64,000 nucleotides of DNA from Bettongia penicillata ogilbyi (GCA_023548195.1 JAJHZJ010000579.1:2339346-2403345); one strand, 5' to 3'; numbered from the stretch's first letter, positions 46,505-59,359 are shown. Notes: generated by a model not told the origin, from the letters alone. Translations and numbers: made by a program.

Positions 46505-46745
46505 GAGAGGCAGTGCTGAGGATAGGCCACTAGACTTAAAGTCAGGAAGACCTGAGTTCACATGTGCCCTCAGATACTTACTGGTTGTGTGACTTTGGGG
46601 AAGTCATTTAACCTTCACTTGCCTCAGTTTCCTCCTCTATAAAATAGAGATAATAACGGTACCCACCTCTAGGGGTTGTTGTGATGATCAAATGAGATAA
46701 TATTTGTTAAGTGCTTGCAAACTTTAAAACACTAAACAGTAGCGA
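46505..46745 (+). mobile_element. MIR copy, well preserved
   Basis: 'aaagtcaggaagacctgagt', 'ctggttgtgtgactttgggg', 'gcctcagtttcctcctctat', 'ggttgttgtgatgatcaaat'. Confidence 0.75.
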
Positions 46746-46751
46746 TTCATA

Positions 46752-46801
46752 TTTTCATTCTACATTCTACATTCGTATTTACATTCCACATTCTACATTA
46801 T
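46752..46801 (+). repeat. Short CATTCTA/CATTC minisatellite
   Basis: Repeated 'cattctacattctacattc' then 'cattccacattctacatt'; about six imperfect units. Confidence 0.75.
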
Positions 46802-46816
46802 TGTCAAAACAATCTT

Positions 46817-46917
46817 AAGGAAGATGGAAAGAATTATGTCATCTGATACAGAGTGAATAAAGCAAAATCAAGAAAATAAAATAATATATACACTGTAAAT
46901 GGAAAGCACCACAAAAT
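46817..46917 (-). repeat. Right arm of a 101-bp inverted duplication
   Basis: Reverse complement of 44900-45000 with four substitutions. Confidence 0.9.
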
Positions 46918-46924
46918 AGCCCAA

Positions 46925-47650
46925 AGTGAATTTTGCATAATTATAAAACATAAGCATGGCTCCAAAGAAGATAAATAGGAAGATACCCCACCACTCCACT
47001 TTAGTGTGGAGTCTATTATGAGACTTATTCAGTGTGTTGATGAATTTTGTTGCCTTTTCCCCCCTTTTCTTCCACTTTTTTATTTTTTAAAATATTTAAT
47101 AAATAATTTAATAAAATATTTAATAATATTTTTAAAATATTATTTGTGGAAAATTGAAAGTTGATTTAAATTCTATTTTGCTAAAACTTAAACTAGATTT
47201 AATATTCCTTCCCCTTGTAAACTTCATCCACCACCTAAATTCCAAAGAAACTTTCCTAAAGGTCCAGATTTTATATGACAATTACCTCCACCTCCACTTT
47301 TGTAATCCTATCCATCACCCACTTTCTAGAGAAATTAGATTAATCTAAAAGTCAAATTTCATCAATTTAAACCATTGTAGAAGCTCTCCCTTGTCTGAAG
47401 ACTAATGCCTTTGCCTGGGAACCTCTGTTTTGGGGCTCCATTCACATGTCTTGGCTATGATAAAGGAGGTTTCAGAAAGGGAAACTCAAATGATACACTC
47501 TCAATTCTATGTCATTGATAACCACTCGTAAGAAAAACACCTAGGTTGCTTGAGATTTTGCTCTGTTATCTTGCTAATTGTTATGAAAGACCCTGTTAGA
47601 CCCAACTTGAGTCTTTGGTCATTGAGAAAGGCCATTGACCCAATTTATGG
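46925..47650. other. AT-rich intergenic DNA
   Basis: 47080-47150 is almost pure A/T built from 'aatatttaataa'-like words. 47150-47450 has weak L2-like pyrimidine-rich sequence. No gene. Confidence 0.4.
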
Positions 47651-47654
47651 GTTA

Positions 47655-47910
47655 CTACTTTCGTGTTATTCAGTCATATCCAATTCTTGGTGACCCCATG
47701 GACCATAGCAAGCTAATGTTGTTCATGTGGTTTTCTTGGCAAAGATACTGGAGGGGTTTGCCATTTCCTTCTCCAGCTGATTAAGGCAAACAGTGATTAA
47801 GTAACTTGCCCAGGGTCCCACAACTAGTAAGTGTTTGAGGCTGGATTTGAATGTAGGTTTTCCTGACACCAGGCCCAGTGCTCTATCCACTGAGTAACCT
47901 GTGTAGTTAC
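47655..47910 (+). mobile_element. Marsupial SINE (MAR1/WSINE-like)
   Basis: 'tcagtcatatccaattcttg', 'ggttttcttggcaaagatac', 'tttgccatttccttctccag', 'acttgcccagggtcccacaa', ends 'gtgctctatccactgagtaa'. Confidence 0.85.
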
Positions 47911-47914
47911 TGTT

Positions 47915-49100
47915 AGCCTACCTAGTAAATTGATAATATTTGGGCTATTGTCTTTGATACATTTCTACTTTCTTAGTTAGCAAATCAGAGACTGAGATAC
48001 CAGAATTCAAATGTGATACATCCACTGACATTGCTAAAGAAAATTAGATTGTTATTAAAATGTTGACAGATCTTTGCCATTTTTTTTGGTCAGTTGTCCT
48101 CCCAGTTTCACCTGTAAGTCCTCCTGCAATGATTTGGCTTACTTACTTTCAAATCAAGTTTTCTGCAATTTTCTTCACCAGTTCTTGTTATTTTAGGTGC
48201 TGATCATGTTTACAACTTTCTATAAGGGTTTTGTATATTTTGTAATTCATCTTTATAAGGTTTGTATATAAGCTTATATTTTAAAATAGCATTTATGTTT
48301 TTAAAATAGCATTGCCCTTGGCTGCACTTAATAAGTGTTTGCTGGCTACAGTTGTTTCTAGGCTTTTTCAACTTCTTTGGGGCAGTTGCTTTACAGTAGT
48401 TAAACTTCTATAGGAAATAGTTATGTTAATGACTTCTTTTAGCAAATGCCCATTTTTAAACTAATAACTTGTTTGAATAGTTTCTGTGGAAGCTGTAGTA
48501 ATTTCATATAAAATCATTCTATCTTTTTTTGATTTTGATATTGATTTTGTCTTTATGATAACAGGTCAATAACACAATTGCTATCAAAGTGATCCCATAT
48601 TGCCAACCAATTGTTTCCTGACTGCTAAGATGTATTCAGTCTCATTTTTTGTGTGATGGATGCTTACCAGGTCAAATTGCTGAAAGACAGTGTGTTATCA
48701 AGGTAAGAATGGACTGTGAGTTAAGAAAAATGTGGGTTCATGACCCTCACATGGCTAAATACTTATGTTGATCATTGGCAAATAACCGAACCTCTCCCAT
48801 TTGTAAAATGGAGATATTAGCTGTAGTACATATTATTGAGCTCAAATGAGATAATGTACATAAAATATTTTGTAAACCCTAAAACTCTATTTTATTTTTA
48901 TGTTTGACTCCCTTAAAATATTCATGTCATATTCTAGGCATATGGCTTCTGTATAGTCTACAGATCTCTTTTGTTTCTTGATCCTGAGCCATATTTTCCA
49001 ATGTATTTTTCCTAAATATCCCCTCTACTCATCTTTGTATTGGAGTCAGTTACTATTGGAGTGTATGTTGATGTAATTCTTTTGTGTGTTTCACCAGTTT
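47915..49100. other. Intergenic with one MIR
   Basis: 48690-48900 is a plus MIR ('caaatgagataatgtacata'). The rest is unrecognised. Confidence 0.45.
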
Positions 49101-49104
49101 GCTT

Positions 49105-50505
49105 TTGTTTCTTTGATTATATTTTATTTTTTAAAAAATTGGTAAAAGTCTACCTTTTCATCTTCCCATTCCCTCTACAGAGAAAGAAAAACAAAACCCC
49201 CGGTAGAAACATGTATATAGTCAGGTAAAACTAGTTCTTGAATTGGCTATGTTTTTTTTTTTTTTTTAAGTCTCATTGTGTACTTTAAGTCCATCACCTC
49301 TTATCAAGAGTCACTGGCATGTTTCATCCTTTAAAATTGTAGTCATTATGTTACTCAGAGTTCCTAAATATTTCAGAGTTGTTTATCTTTACAGTATGGT
49401 TGTCATGGTATAAATTGTTACTTCTCTCTGCATCAGTCCATACAAGTCTTCCCAGTTTTCTTGAAATTATCCCTTTCATCATGTCTTACAGCACAATGGT
49501 ATTATATCACATTTATATATCACAACTTGTTCAGACATTTCCCCACTTCAGTTTTCAATTCTTTGCCATCTCACAAAGAGCTGTAAGTATTTTTGTACAT
49601 CTTTAGAGTTTGTTTGCTTAGGATGAATCCTTCCTTAAATCTATCCTTCCTCTTATTTTTCCCTCTCCTATCTCTCCTTTCTCTCCTGTTCCCCTGTATA
49701 ATTAAATGTATTTCTGTACCATATTTCCTATTTTTCCTCCTTTTTTCTGGTTCAAATAAAAATGAGGTTCAAGTGTCACCTATCTTCCTACCCTTTTCTT
49801 CTTGTTTTTATAGACTTCTACCTGTAAACCTTGATTATGTGAGATTATTTTCCCCATCCTTCTCCCTGTCTCCTTTGGTATATTCCTCTTTCCTTCTTTA
49901 TATGTTCTTCTTTTAAGAGCATCAAAACATTGCTGGGTTTCTATCTAGATTCCCTGTATATGTCTGGACAATGATATGGCTATGAGGTGATACATGTACC
50001 ATCTCTCCATATTAGAATGTAAGCAATCTTCCTTGTTTAGTCTCTCATAATTGTTTTCTGGTGTTTAGCTTTTAATTCTTGATTCCTGTGTTTGCAATTC
50101 AAGTTTTTATGCAGTTCTGATCTTTTCAGCAGGAATGCTTGGAAGTTCTTAATTTCATTAGAGGTCAATGGTTTTCCCCCTGTAGGATTGTGCAGCTTTG
50201 CTGAAAAGTCATTCTTGGCTGTATGCCTATATCTTTTGCATTCTGGAATCTTCTCTTACAAACTCTCTGATCCTTTCTAGTTGTGAATGCTAAATCATAT
50301 TTGATCCTGACTCCAAATCCTTGGTACTTGAATTCTTTCTTTCTCACTGATTGTAATATTTTCTCTTTGACCTGGAAACTGTATTTTTAATATAGTGTTT
50401 CTGGAAGTTTTTGTTTTGAAGTTGCTTTCAGGGGGTTACCAGTGGATTCTTTCTCTTCTACTTTGCCTTCTCATTCTAAGAGATTAGAACAATTTTCTTT
50501 TATGA
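49105..50505 (-). mobile_element. Older HAL1/L1-like LINE, 3' portion (interrupted)
   Basis: Minus-strand L1 3' UTR and ORF2 C-terminal sequence (49105-49600), pyrimidine-rich spacer (49600-50050), then ORF1 C-terminal region (50050-50500; 'aggtcaatggttttccccct' and following). The element resumes at 54189. Confidence 0.75.
50496..50505 (+). repeat. Target-site duplication, left copy
   Basis: TCTTTTATGA, identical to 54189-54198, flanking the nested LINE. Confidence 0.7.
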
Positions 50506-50514
50506 CTACTTTTA

Positions 50515-50537
50515 AAATATATATATATATATATATT
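50515..50537 (+). repeat. (TA)n simple repeat
   Basis: 'atatatatatatatatat' in the 3' end of the nested LINE. Confidence 0.9.
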
Positions 50538-53003
50538 TTTAATACCTTTTAAAAATTTTGAATTCAAAATTCTCTTTTTCCTCCAGCTCCTCCTCTACCT
50601 GAGAGGGCAAGCAATATGATATCATGTGAAATCATGTAAAACATATTTCCTTATTAGCCAGGTTGCCAAAAAAATCAAGAAAAATAAAATGAAGAAATTA
50701 TACTTCAATTTGAATTCAGAATTTATCAGTTCTCTAGAGGTGGAGAGCATTTTTCATTATGAGTCCTTCTGAATTGTCTTGGATCTTTGTACTGAACAGA
50801 GTAGCTATTCCACAGTTGCTCATCATTATAATATTATTATTATTATGTACAATGTTCTCCTGGCTCTATTTGCTTTCCTTTGTATCAATTCATATTGTTC
50901 TTCCCAAATTTTTCTGAGACCATCCTGCTTGTCATTTCTTGTAATACAGTAGTATTTCATCACAATCATATACCACATATTGGTTGAGCTATTCCCCCAG
51001 CTGAAGAGCATCCCCTTAATTTCAAATTCTTTGCCTCCACGAAAAGAGCTTCTATAAATATTTTTGCACATAGAGGTCCTTTTCCTTTGATCTCTTTGGA
51101 ATACAGATTTAATAATGATATTGCTGGGTCAAAGAGTATACACAGTTTTATGACCCTTTGGACATAGTTCCAAATTGTTTTCCAGAATAGTTGGATCAGT
51201 TCAGAACTCTACCAACAGCATTAGTGTCCCAATTTTTCCACATCCACTCCAGCATTTGTCATTTTCCTTTTCTGTTTTGTTAACTAATCTCATAGGTATA
51301 GGATAAAACCTCAGAGTTGTTTTAATTTACATTTTTCTAATCAATAGTGATTTAGAGTATTTTTATATGACTGTAGATAGTTTTGATTTCTTCTGAAAAC
51401 TGCTTGTTCATATATCCTTTGACCATTTATCAATTGGGAAATGGCCCTTATTTTTATAAATTTGATTCAGTTCCTTATATATTTGAGAAATGAGGCCTTT
51501 ATCAGAGAAACAATGTAAAAAAATGTTAATATTGTATTGTACTTTGATATTGTATGGTCTACTGTACCTTTTAGCAAGATGTAATTTCTCTGATTTTCTC
51601 TTTAAATTAGGTCTAGTTTTTCTTTTGCTTTTTCTGAGATTATAATTGCTACCCCTGCCCACGGCCTTTTTTTTAGCCTCAGTTGAAGCATAATAGATTC
51701 TGTTCCCACTTCTTATTTTAACTTTGTATAGGCCTTTCTTTTTCAAGTGTGTTTCTTACAAACATCATATTGTTGGATTTTGATTTCTAATCCAGTTTGC
51801 TGTCCACTTCTATTTTATGAAGGAGTTCATCTCATTCACATTCACAGCTATAATTACTGTGTATTTTCCTCCATCTTACATTCTTCTATTTATCCTTCTC
51901 CCCCCACTGCCCTCCATCCTTCCTCAAAAGTCTATTTTGCTTCTGACCACTGCCTTCCTTAATATGTTTTCTTTTTTATCATCACTCCCCCTTTCTCTAC
52001 TTCCCTCTTTCCCACTTCCCTGTTAGAGAAGAGAGATTTCTATATCCAGTTGTGTATGTATATGTGTGTGTGTATTCATTCCCTCTTTGCACCAATTCTG
52101 ATGACAATATGGTTCAAGCATTGCCTGCCACCCTCTCATTTTCTCCTCCACTGTAAAAGCTCTTCCTTACTTGCTTCTTTTATGTGAGGTAATTTCTTCC
52201 ATTCTTCCTCTCTTCTCCCAATGAATCCTTCTTTCTTACCCTTTCATTTTTTTGAGATTATCCCAAGAAAATTGACTCATACCCTTGCCTTCTGTTTATG
52301 TAGATTTCTTCTAACTGCCTTAATAATGAAAATGTTCTTATAAGTTATATATATCAACTTCCCATACAGAAATGGAAATAGCTAAACCTTATTAAGTCCC
52401 TTATGATTTCTCTTTCACATTTACCTTTTTATGCTTCTCTTGGGTCTTGTGTTTGAGTGTCAAATTTTCTATTCCACTCTTGTCTTCTCATTAGAAATGC
52501 TTGAAAGTCCTCTATTTTATTAAATATACTTATATTTCCCTGAAGGATTATACTTAGTTTTACTGGGTAGGCTATTTTCTGGTTGTAATCTTAGCTCCTT
52601 TGCATTCTGGAATATCATATTCCAAGCTCTATGCTTCTTTAAAGTGGATGCTGCTAAATCTTGTGTGATCCTAACTATGTGTCCATGATATTTGAATAAC
52701 TTCTTTCTGTTTAGCGTATTCTCTCCTTGACCTGGGAGTTCTGGAATTTGGTTATAATATTCCTGGAAGTTTTCATCTTGGGATCTCTTTTCAGGAGGTG
52801 ATCAGTGGATTCTTTCAATTTCTATTTTACCCTCTGGATCTAAGATATTGGGGATATCTTCACTTATAATTTCTGAAATATGATCTCTAGGTTCCTTTTT
52901 TGATCATGGCTTTCAAGTACTTCAACAATTCTTAAATTATCTCTCCTTGATCTATTATTTTCTAGGTCAGTTATTTTTCCTATGAGATATTTCACATTTT
53001 CTT

Positions 53004-53273
53004 CTATTTGTTTTCATTCTTTATACTTTGTCTTAGTATTTCGTGATATCTCATAGATTTATTAGCTTCTATTTTCAGAATTTTAATTTTTAAGGAATTA
53101 TTTTCTTCAGTAAGTTTTCGTAACTCATTTTCCATTTGTTTAATTCCTCTTTTTAAGGGGTTCTTTTCTTCATTGATTTTTTTTTGTGCTTCTTTTACTA
53201 CTTGGCCAATTCTGTTTTTAAGGTGTTGTTTTCTTAAATATGTGTGTGTGTGTGTGCACTCTTCTTTTACCAA
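53004..53273 (-). pseudogene. L1 ORF1 coiled-coil remnant
   Basis: 89-codon minus frame with Leu/Ile heptads and charged residues (QMENELRKLTEENNSLKIKI), homologous to the ORF1 remnant at 1881-2252. The flanking ORF1 domains continue only in other frames, so it is dead. A (TG)n tract at about 53239-53256 lies at its upstream end. Confidence 0.75.
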
Positions 53274-54188
53274 GCTGTTAGTTTTCTTTTCGTAAATTTT
53301 CTTGTATCATTCTCTTCCACCACCACCCCCATTTTTCTCTTTCCACTATTATGTTGTTAAGGATGTGTCCAGTTTGCATTTTTTTTCTTTGAGGCTTTGC
53401 TTATAGCTATTTTTACATTGTTGTTTTGCTTTTAATTTTGTGTTTTGAGCTTCCCTCCTACCATAGTAGCTTTGTATGGTTAGGTTCTTTTTTGCTGTTT
53501 ACTCAGTTTTTTAGCCTATTTCTTGACTTTGAACTTTATGTAAAAGTTGGATTCTGCTCACCTCAGGGTGGTGGATTCACTATCCCAAGATTTTTCATGT
53601 TAACTGTTTTCAAAACTAGTTCTAGGAGTCTATAAGTTTTCAGTCACTGTTCTCCTGGTTTGTTTCCTGATCTTTATCCAAAAAGGGCCCCTGTTACCAT
53701 GGAACTGCAAGTGCTAGTGCTCCTTTTGATCCTTGAGCTAAGAGCAGGGTTCCTGTTCCCTTGTGATTGACTGCAAGTGCTCCTTTCTGCTCTGGAACTA
53801 TAACTCAAAACTGCATGTGGACAATGAAATTTCCAAACAGTGTTCCATCCTTTGCTCAGTGTCAGTTCAAGGTCCCCTGGCTTTTGGACCAGTTGTCTAA
53901 TCCCTCTACTATCTCTGGGCTAAGAGCTCCCAAAGCTGCTGCTGCGCTGTTGCAGCCTCCCCCAAGGCCTGCCACTGGGTGTGTTCTCTACCCCAGTGTC
54001 ATAGACCTCTCCTTCTTCCCTCTTAAATTGAACTGGGTTAGACAACTGTCTTACCTCAACCTTTTATTGCCTATGCTGCTTCAAAATTCGACTTGACATG
54101 TTATTTAGAAAAACAAATTTGTAAGACAATGTTGGGAGAGTTCAACTAGGTTGCTGCCTGTGCTATCTTGACTATCTCTTGCCCTATC

Positions 54189-54198
54189 TCTTTTATGA
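54189..54198 (+). repeat. Target-site duplication, right copy
   Basis: TCTTTTATGA, identical to 50496-50505. Confidence 0.7.
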
Positions 54199-54535
54199 TT
54201 TCTTGAAATATTATGTCTAGGTTCTTTTTGGTGGGGTTGTAGGGGTGGCTTTCAAGTGGTTAAATGATTCTTAAATTATTTTTCCAGGCTGCTTTTTTTT
54301 TAATTAGTTGTTTTCGTTATGAGGTACCTTACACTTCTATTTTTTTCAGTATTTTGATTTTATTTTAATATTTTCTGTGGTCTCACTAAGTCAATAAATT
54401 CCATTTGGTTTACTCTAATTTTTAGCAATTCTGTTGCTTGGTTAAGATTTCATACTTCTTATGTCAAGTTGTGAATTCTCTATCAAATTCTTCCATAATG
54501 CATATCTTTTTCATTATTTTCCCTTAGTGTGATCA

Positions 54536-54570
<35 letters not shown>

Positions 54571-55540
54571 ACATTTTAAACTTAAAAAAACCCTGTTATT
54601 TCATCTTTTTCAGGAATTCTAATTGAATTTGTGCTCAAGTTGTGTTTTTCTTTGAGGTTTTTCATGTAGATGTTTCAGAGCCTTTCTCTTCTGGATTTGT
54701 AGCTTTGGTGTCATAGTTATCTAAATAGATTTTCATGTTGGGATTATTTTTTTACTTCTTCTTCTAGCCTACTTCCTGAATTCAGATATTCTACTAGAGT
54801 GAGGGCACTGTGCCCTTCTAGAGGGTTTGTCAGAGCTAATCCTATTTCTCCTTTCTTGAGATATTTAGTATTGTTTTATTCCAAAATATGGATAGCTCAG
54901 TCTGGGGCCATACAAGCTCTCGGGTATTTCCAGAGTGGTCTGATCCACAGTAAAATCTGATCACTGCCTGCCCTGGTCTGAGCTATATAAGTTTCTGACC
55001 TGGATTGGATGTGAGCAACATACCACAAGCCTGTGTTGCTTGGAGTTCCAGTATACTGCTGCTGGGCTCAGCCCACTAGAAAGTTCTTCTGGTTCAGATT
55101 GAGAGAACTATAGATGCCCACCTTGGTCTGTGTTTTCTGCCCTGGTTATTCATCTTGAGGCCTTAAGATAGACTCAAGATGTCACTCTATTCCTGGAACT
55201 TGATCCACACAACTACCGCTTATTTATGAACTTGCCCTTTGCTCAGTGTCTAACCTAGGACCTATAAACTGGGTTGTCATGTTAGCTGCAGGCTTTTTCC
55301 TCACTGAGCCCTGCATCTGTGAAATTGGGCACAAAGCAGAGCTGCCAATTTGCACCTTAACTTGCACAAGTTTAGGCTGCTGTGTGCAAGACCTGGGACC
55401 TTTTCATGCTCTGGAACATGGACTCTCCCTGGGATGGAGTGCTCTGTACTTCCTGTTCCTTCCTGTCCTTAGTGTCTAGAAACCTCTGTATTTTAGCTCA
55501 CTATACTTCCACTTCATCATCTTGACCCTGTTTCTGTATT
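54189..55540 (-). mobile_element. Older HAL1/L1-like LINE, 5' portion
   Basis: Resumes the element broken at 50505: ORF1 RRM-like/coiled-coil part (54200-54600) and 5' UTR (54640-55540; ends 'acttcatcatcttgaccctg'). Contains a (CA)n tract at 54541-54569. Block order equals 3780-5115. Confidence 0.7.
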
Positions 55541-55639
55541 GTTTTCATTCTTAAGATCATAATATCATTATTTTAATTTTTTCAATTCTAATAAGATGAA
55601 ATTTACTATTGTTTGGATTTAACTTCTAGTTTTGTCATT

Positions 55640-56010
55640 TATTTTTTAGAGTTGGAAGTACTAATTTTTTTAAAAAAATATTCTTTTAAATATTGAGTTC
55701 TAAATTCTTTCCCTCTCCTCAGTTCCTCCCCTTTCCATTAAAAAAGTCGGAACATGATACTCATTACACATGTGAAATATATTTTGATATCAGCCATGTT
55801 ATAAGAAAGAGAGGGGAAGGAAAAATAGAGAAAGTGGAAAAAATATGCTTCCGTCTGTCCTCAGAGTTCATCGCCTTTTTCTTGGTAGGTAGATAGCATT
55901 TTTCAGCATGAATCCTTTGGAACTATCATGGACATTGTATTGAAGATCTCTACCTCTTCATCCTCTGTAATAGATGTTGGCACATAAACTGTAGTTAGTC
56001 CATCAGTGGG
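55640..56010 (-). mobile_element. L1 3' UTR fragment
   Basis: 'gagttctaaattctttccct', 'gaacatgatactcattacac' and 'atttttcagcatgaatcctt' match the start of the 3' end at 50560-50780. Confidence 0.65.
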
Positions 56011-56460
56011 CTTCATGCTTTTCCTTTGTCATGTACATTACAAGGTGAAATGACCAAATATCCTATGAAATGACATTTCTTGTGGCCTTGGGAAATGAAA
56101 CAAACTTCAGTATCTCCTTTATATTTTCAGTTATAATGAGAAGGTATACTTATACTATGTTTCCTTCACTTCAACTAAGTAGTCATTGGACAAAGATTTC
56201 ATACTTAGAATACCAGTAGTTAAATTAGTGACAGGTTTAAACTTGTTTATAGGTGGTATAAAGACTACATTATTCATAACATCCTCTGTCTTTTTCACCT
56301 TTTTCTCCTATTGTCCCTGGAGAAGCAGAAAGTGACCTTATAGAATTGAGAATCCTTTTTATTTTTTATTTATTTCATGAATTACCATGACTAAATCAGT
56401 CATGAAGAGCTACCACGTTTTTAGCAGGTTTTTGTTATTAATACCATATTTGAAGCTCTT
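56011..56460. other. Intergenic, nothing recognised
   Basis: No gene or nameable repeat. Confidence 0.35.
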
Positions 56461-56464
56461 TTAG

Positions 56465-56585
56465 TCAGTGAGCAAACATTTATCAAGCATCTCCTATGTT
56501 CTAAGCACTGTGTGAAGCAGTGGGAACATAAAGGCCAAACATAGCCCTCCCCTCAAGGAGAGCCCTTTTCCATCATAATAGAATC
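56465..56585 (+). mobile_element. Ancient dispersed repeat, family of 6938-7250
   Basis: 'ctcctatgttctaagcactg', 'cctcccctcaaggagagccc'. Confidence 0.5.
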
Positions 56586-56699
56586 TGCTGGAACTTGGAT
56601 CTCATTGTCGTGGCATTTGAGAATCTAGGGTCACCCCTGTGTCATAATGAGGGCTTAGAGTAGGACTTTTGTGGAGGCAGCTATGATGGTATTTATTTA

Positions 56700-56955
56700 A
56701 ATGTTTCCTCTGAATGTCTTGCCCCACCTACTAGATTATAAACTCTTTGAGGGCAAGGTGTGTGTTCAATTTATTTTATGCACCCAGAAGGTATCTAATA
56801 GTGCTTCCCCCACACTCTACACTCAGATTATAAGATTCCTGAGGGCAGGAATCTTGAGGACATCATTCATTTTTTTTTTTTTTTTGTTATCTCTCCCATT
56901 GTGTTGCACAATTCATTGCAGCTAATAATTGCTATAAATATTTGTTAAATGAATT
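56700..56955 (+). mobile_element. L2 3' end
   Basis: 'gattataaactctttgaggg', a near-duplicate 'gattataagattcctgaggg', a T run at about 56870-56885, and terminal 'ataaatatttgttaaatgaa'. Confidence 0.7.
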
Positions 56956-57017
56956 AATGAAATGCAGAAAAAGCTAATGATATTTTAATGACGGTCAGTA
57001 CTGATGACATTTTTAAC

Positions 57018-57160
57018 CTAGCCAAGAGATTGTTTAAACCATTTGTCTGGAAAATTCATGAGGATTCCAGAAAGAGAATCAATGGCAAGTTTATATAGAC
57101 TGATATTGCCAGTTCAGTCTCTATCCTAAGGTGAACTCATAAAGGTTATTAAAATGATGT
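57018..57160 (+). repeat. 143-bp direct duplication, copy A
   Basis: Identical base for base to 60338-60480 (offset exactly 3320). Similarity stops abruptly on both sides. The sequence looks unique rather than SINE or LINE. Confidence 0.95.
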
Positions 57161-57164
57161 GTGT

Positions 57165-58425
57165 TTTTGCTTGATCACTGATAAATGGTTATGGAGAACC
57201 CCTACGATTCCAGGTGGCAAGAGGTACCCTTGTAGTCTCAGCAACATTAAGCAAAGGTGCCCCAAGGTCATGGACTTAAACAGAGGAAACCCTTCCCCTC
57301 CAGGATTAAGGGCAGAGAGAGGATCTCTAAAGTATATTATAAAAGCAAAATCCCTGTGTCTCATCTGCATCCCAGCATCTTCACTCCATATGCAGAGTTA
57401 CATAGGGAGGAGATACTATTTAAATCACCAGAGAGCATTTTGGAGACAAAAGAAAAATGAGAACTTTCCCCAGCCATTGTTAAGAAGACATAGGAGCCAT
57501 TTTGAAGTGCAGATGTGAAACCTCTAACTACTGCATGTCCCCTTGACATTGAGGTTTGTCCCCATGATTAAGAGAATTAGAGCATATTAACCAAGTGGCT
57601 GGAAACTCAATAAAGTGGCAAGGAGGTCAGAGAGAAAGGACTAATTGTGTTCATTCTTGTCTAGACTTGTAAACCTTCATGCTTCCTCTCTCCTGTCTCT
57701 GAAAAGTCCCCCTGCTTCTTCAACATCAGGATCTATGGCTCAGTCAAAGAATATTTCAGTACATTCTTTTTGAGAACAACATTTCTACACTTATTTTTGG
57801 GGAGGCAGTGTCATCTAGTGGCTGAAGCAAGGGGGGCTGGGTACACTTTCTCACTTTGCTACCAACTGTCTGGGTGACCTTGGGCCGCTCCTGTAGGGTC
57901 AGATTTTCAGTTCTCTGCACCTCCTGCAGAGTTCCCACTGATTTTAAAAGGAGCTGTGAGCACAGAGGAGTTTCTCCAAAAAAGCAAAGAGAAGCAAGAA
58001 CTTGACTTTCAATCCCTCTCTGCCTTAGTCTATTCATTTCATACATTTACCAGTTCTGTGTATAATATTCCTTGTTTCTTTAATGTTTACATTTTTGTTT
58101 CCCCTAAGGAAAAACAATACAAGGAAGAAAATGACATAAGCCTTAACTGCCATAGAGTCCATACAGAAGTCATACACAGTCAAACAACATTATTCTCAAC
58201 TCTTCTAAGCATAAAGATAACAGGACAATTTTCTTCAAGAGCTGTAATCTTCCAAAAGTCTGAAATGCATAGCTTAAGTCATCTGGGAATCATTTGAAAT
58301 CTTTAACAAAATAGAAGTTCTTGTTCTTAAGAAAAAAGAACTTCCCATTCTGCTAGCTAAAACTACTTCTGCAACATCTTTCTTCACTGTCTTCTCTTCT
58401 CTCTTCCCACTGCTAGCACCCCTAA
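57165..58425. other. Intergenic, one MIR-like stretch
   Basis: 57800-57950 resembles a MIR ('ggcagtgtcatctagtggct', 'gtctgggtgaccttgggccg'). Frames at 57159-57518 and 57956-58297 show no known domain. Confidence 0.45.
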
Positions 58426-58429
58426 AAAA

Positions 58430-58805
58430 AGACTTTCATTGCTATGCATCTGGGCAGTTCCAAAAGCTTCTAAAGTCTCTGTGCTTTTGCAGAAGTTATC
58501 CTTCTATGCCTGAAATTCACTCCCACCTCAGCTATGCCTCCGAGACTCTTCTGCTTCATTCAAGAGCTACCACCTTTTTTAGGAAGCCTTTCCCGATCTC
58601 TAGTTTTTTGTACTTTCCCTTTCCCCTCATTATCTTATATTTACTTATCTGTTTGTAGGTTATATACTTCCTAGTAGAACATAAACTCCTTTAATGTAGG
58701 GACTGGATTTTTTTGTTTTGTTGTTTGCCTTCATGTTGTTAGCCTTGAGACACTTAGTAGTGCACGTAGTTGACACTTAATAAATATTTATTTGGTTGAA
58801 ATTGT
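58430..58805 (+). mobile_element. L2 LINE 3' region
   Basis: 'ttctatgcctgaaattcact', 'aggaagcctttcccgatctc', 'acataaactcctttaatgta' and terminal 'cacttaataaatatttattt'. Confidence 0.7.
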
Positions 58806-58809
58806 TGAA

Positions 58810-59355
58810 AATGTATTACCCTAATGAGGGAGGCAGGATAAGGGATCTGTGAGGGCAGGAAGGCAGCAGCTGTCACACTGTTGAGAGTAGGAGTATCTCC
58901 TCTACTCTGAGGTTGCCTGCAAGGAGCATATCAAAACTGAGATTCCAAGGCTCTGGACTAATGTTCCCTAAATTGGCATGTATCCCATGGGTGTTAATAG
59001 AAGGAAAACCTAGGGAGCTTCTGGTGAAACCTTACTGTGGTACAGTCGTACACTTCTGCTGGAGTCATACTACCCATGACTTTCTCTTCTTGTCTGTGCT
59101 TGTGTGTCTTTGAGGAAGTCTTGTGCAATTGGGCTTTGTAGAAGAAGATGCCCCATATTGCCCACACAGGGCACATACAAAAGGATTGGGCAACAATACC
59201 ATTGTATCACAATGCCAGGGAAACCTACATCCTTGGCACCTTTCCTAGGCTTACTTCCATATTCTCTTAGACAGTCCTGTGTTGGAGGTTGTAGGATTGT
59301 GACAGTCAGCTGTTGAGGAACCCTGAAAATTGGCTTTCCCTATTCATTTTTCACA
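58810..59355. other. Intergenic, nothing recognised
   Basis: No gene or nameable repeat. Confidence 0.35.
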
Positions 59356-59359
59356 CTTT

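Larger units (their letters stand above)
50506..54188 (-). mobile_element. Younger internally deleted L1/HAL1 nested in an older LINE (3.7 kb)
   Basis: On the minus strand: 5' end near 54188 ('gatagggcaagagatagtca'), 5' UTR to about 53300, ORF1 coiled coil at 53004-53273, ORF1 C-terminal region to about 52440, spacer, an ORF2-internal block (about 51560-51960), ORF2 C-terminus (about 50700-51500) and an AT-rich 3' end. Target-site duplication TCTTTTATGA is present at 50496-50505 and 54189-54198. ORF2 is mostly missing, so the element was mobilised in trans or lost the sequence later. Confidence 0.75.

Noticed and set aside
54541..54569. Regular repeat that could suggest an array
   Set aside because: Simple (CA)n dinucleotide tract; no CRISPR-like repeats with spacers anywhere in the window.
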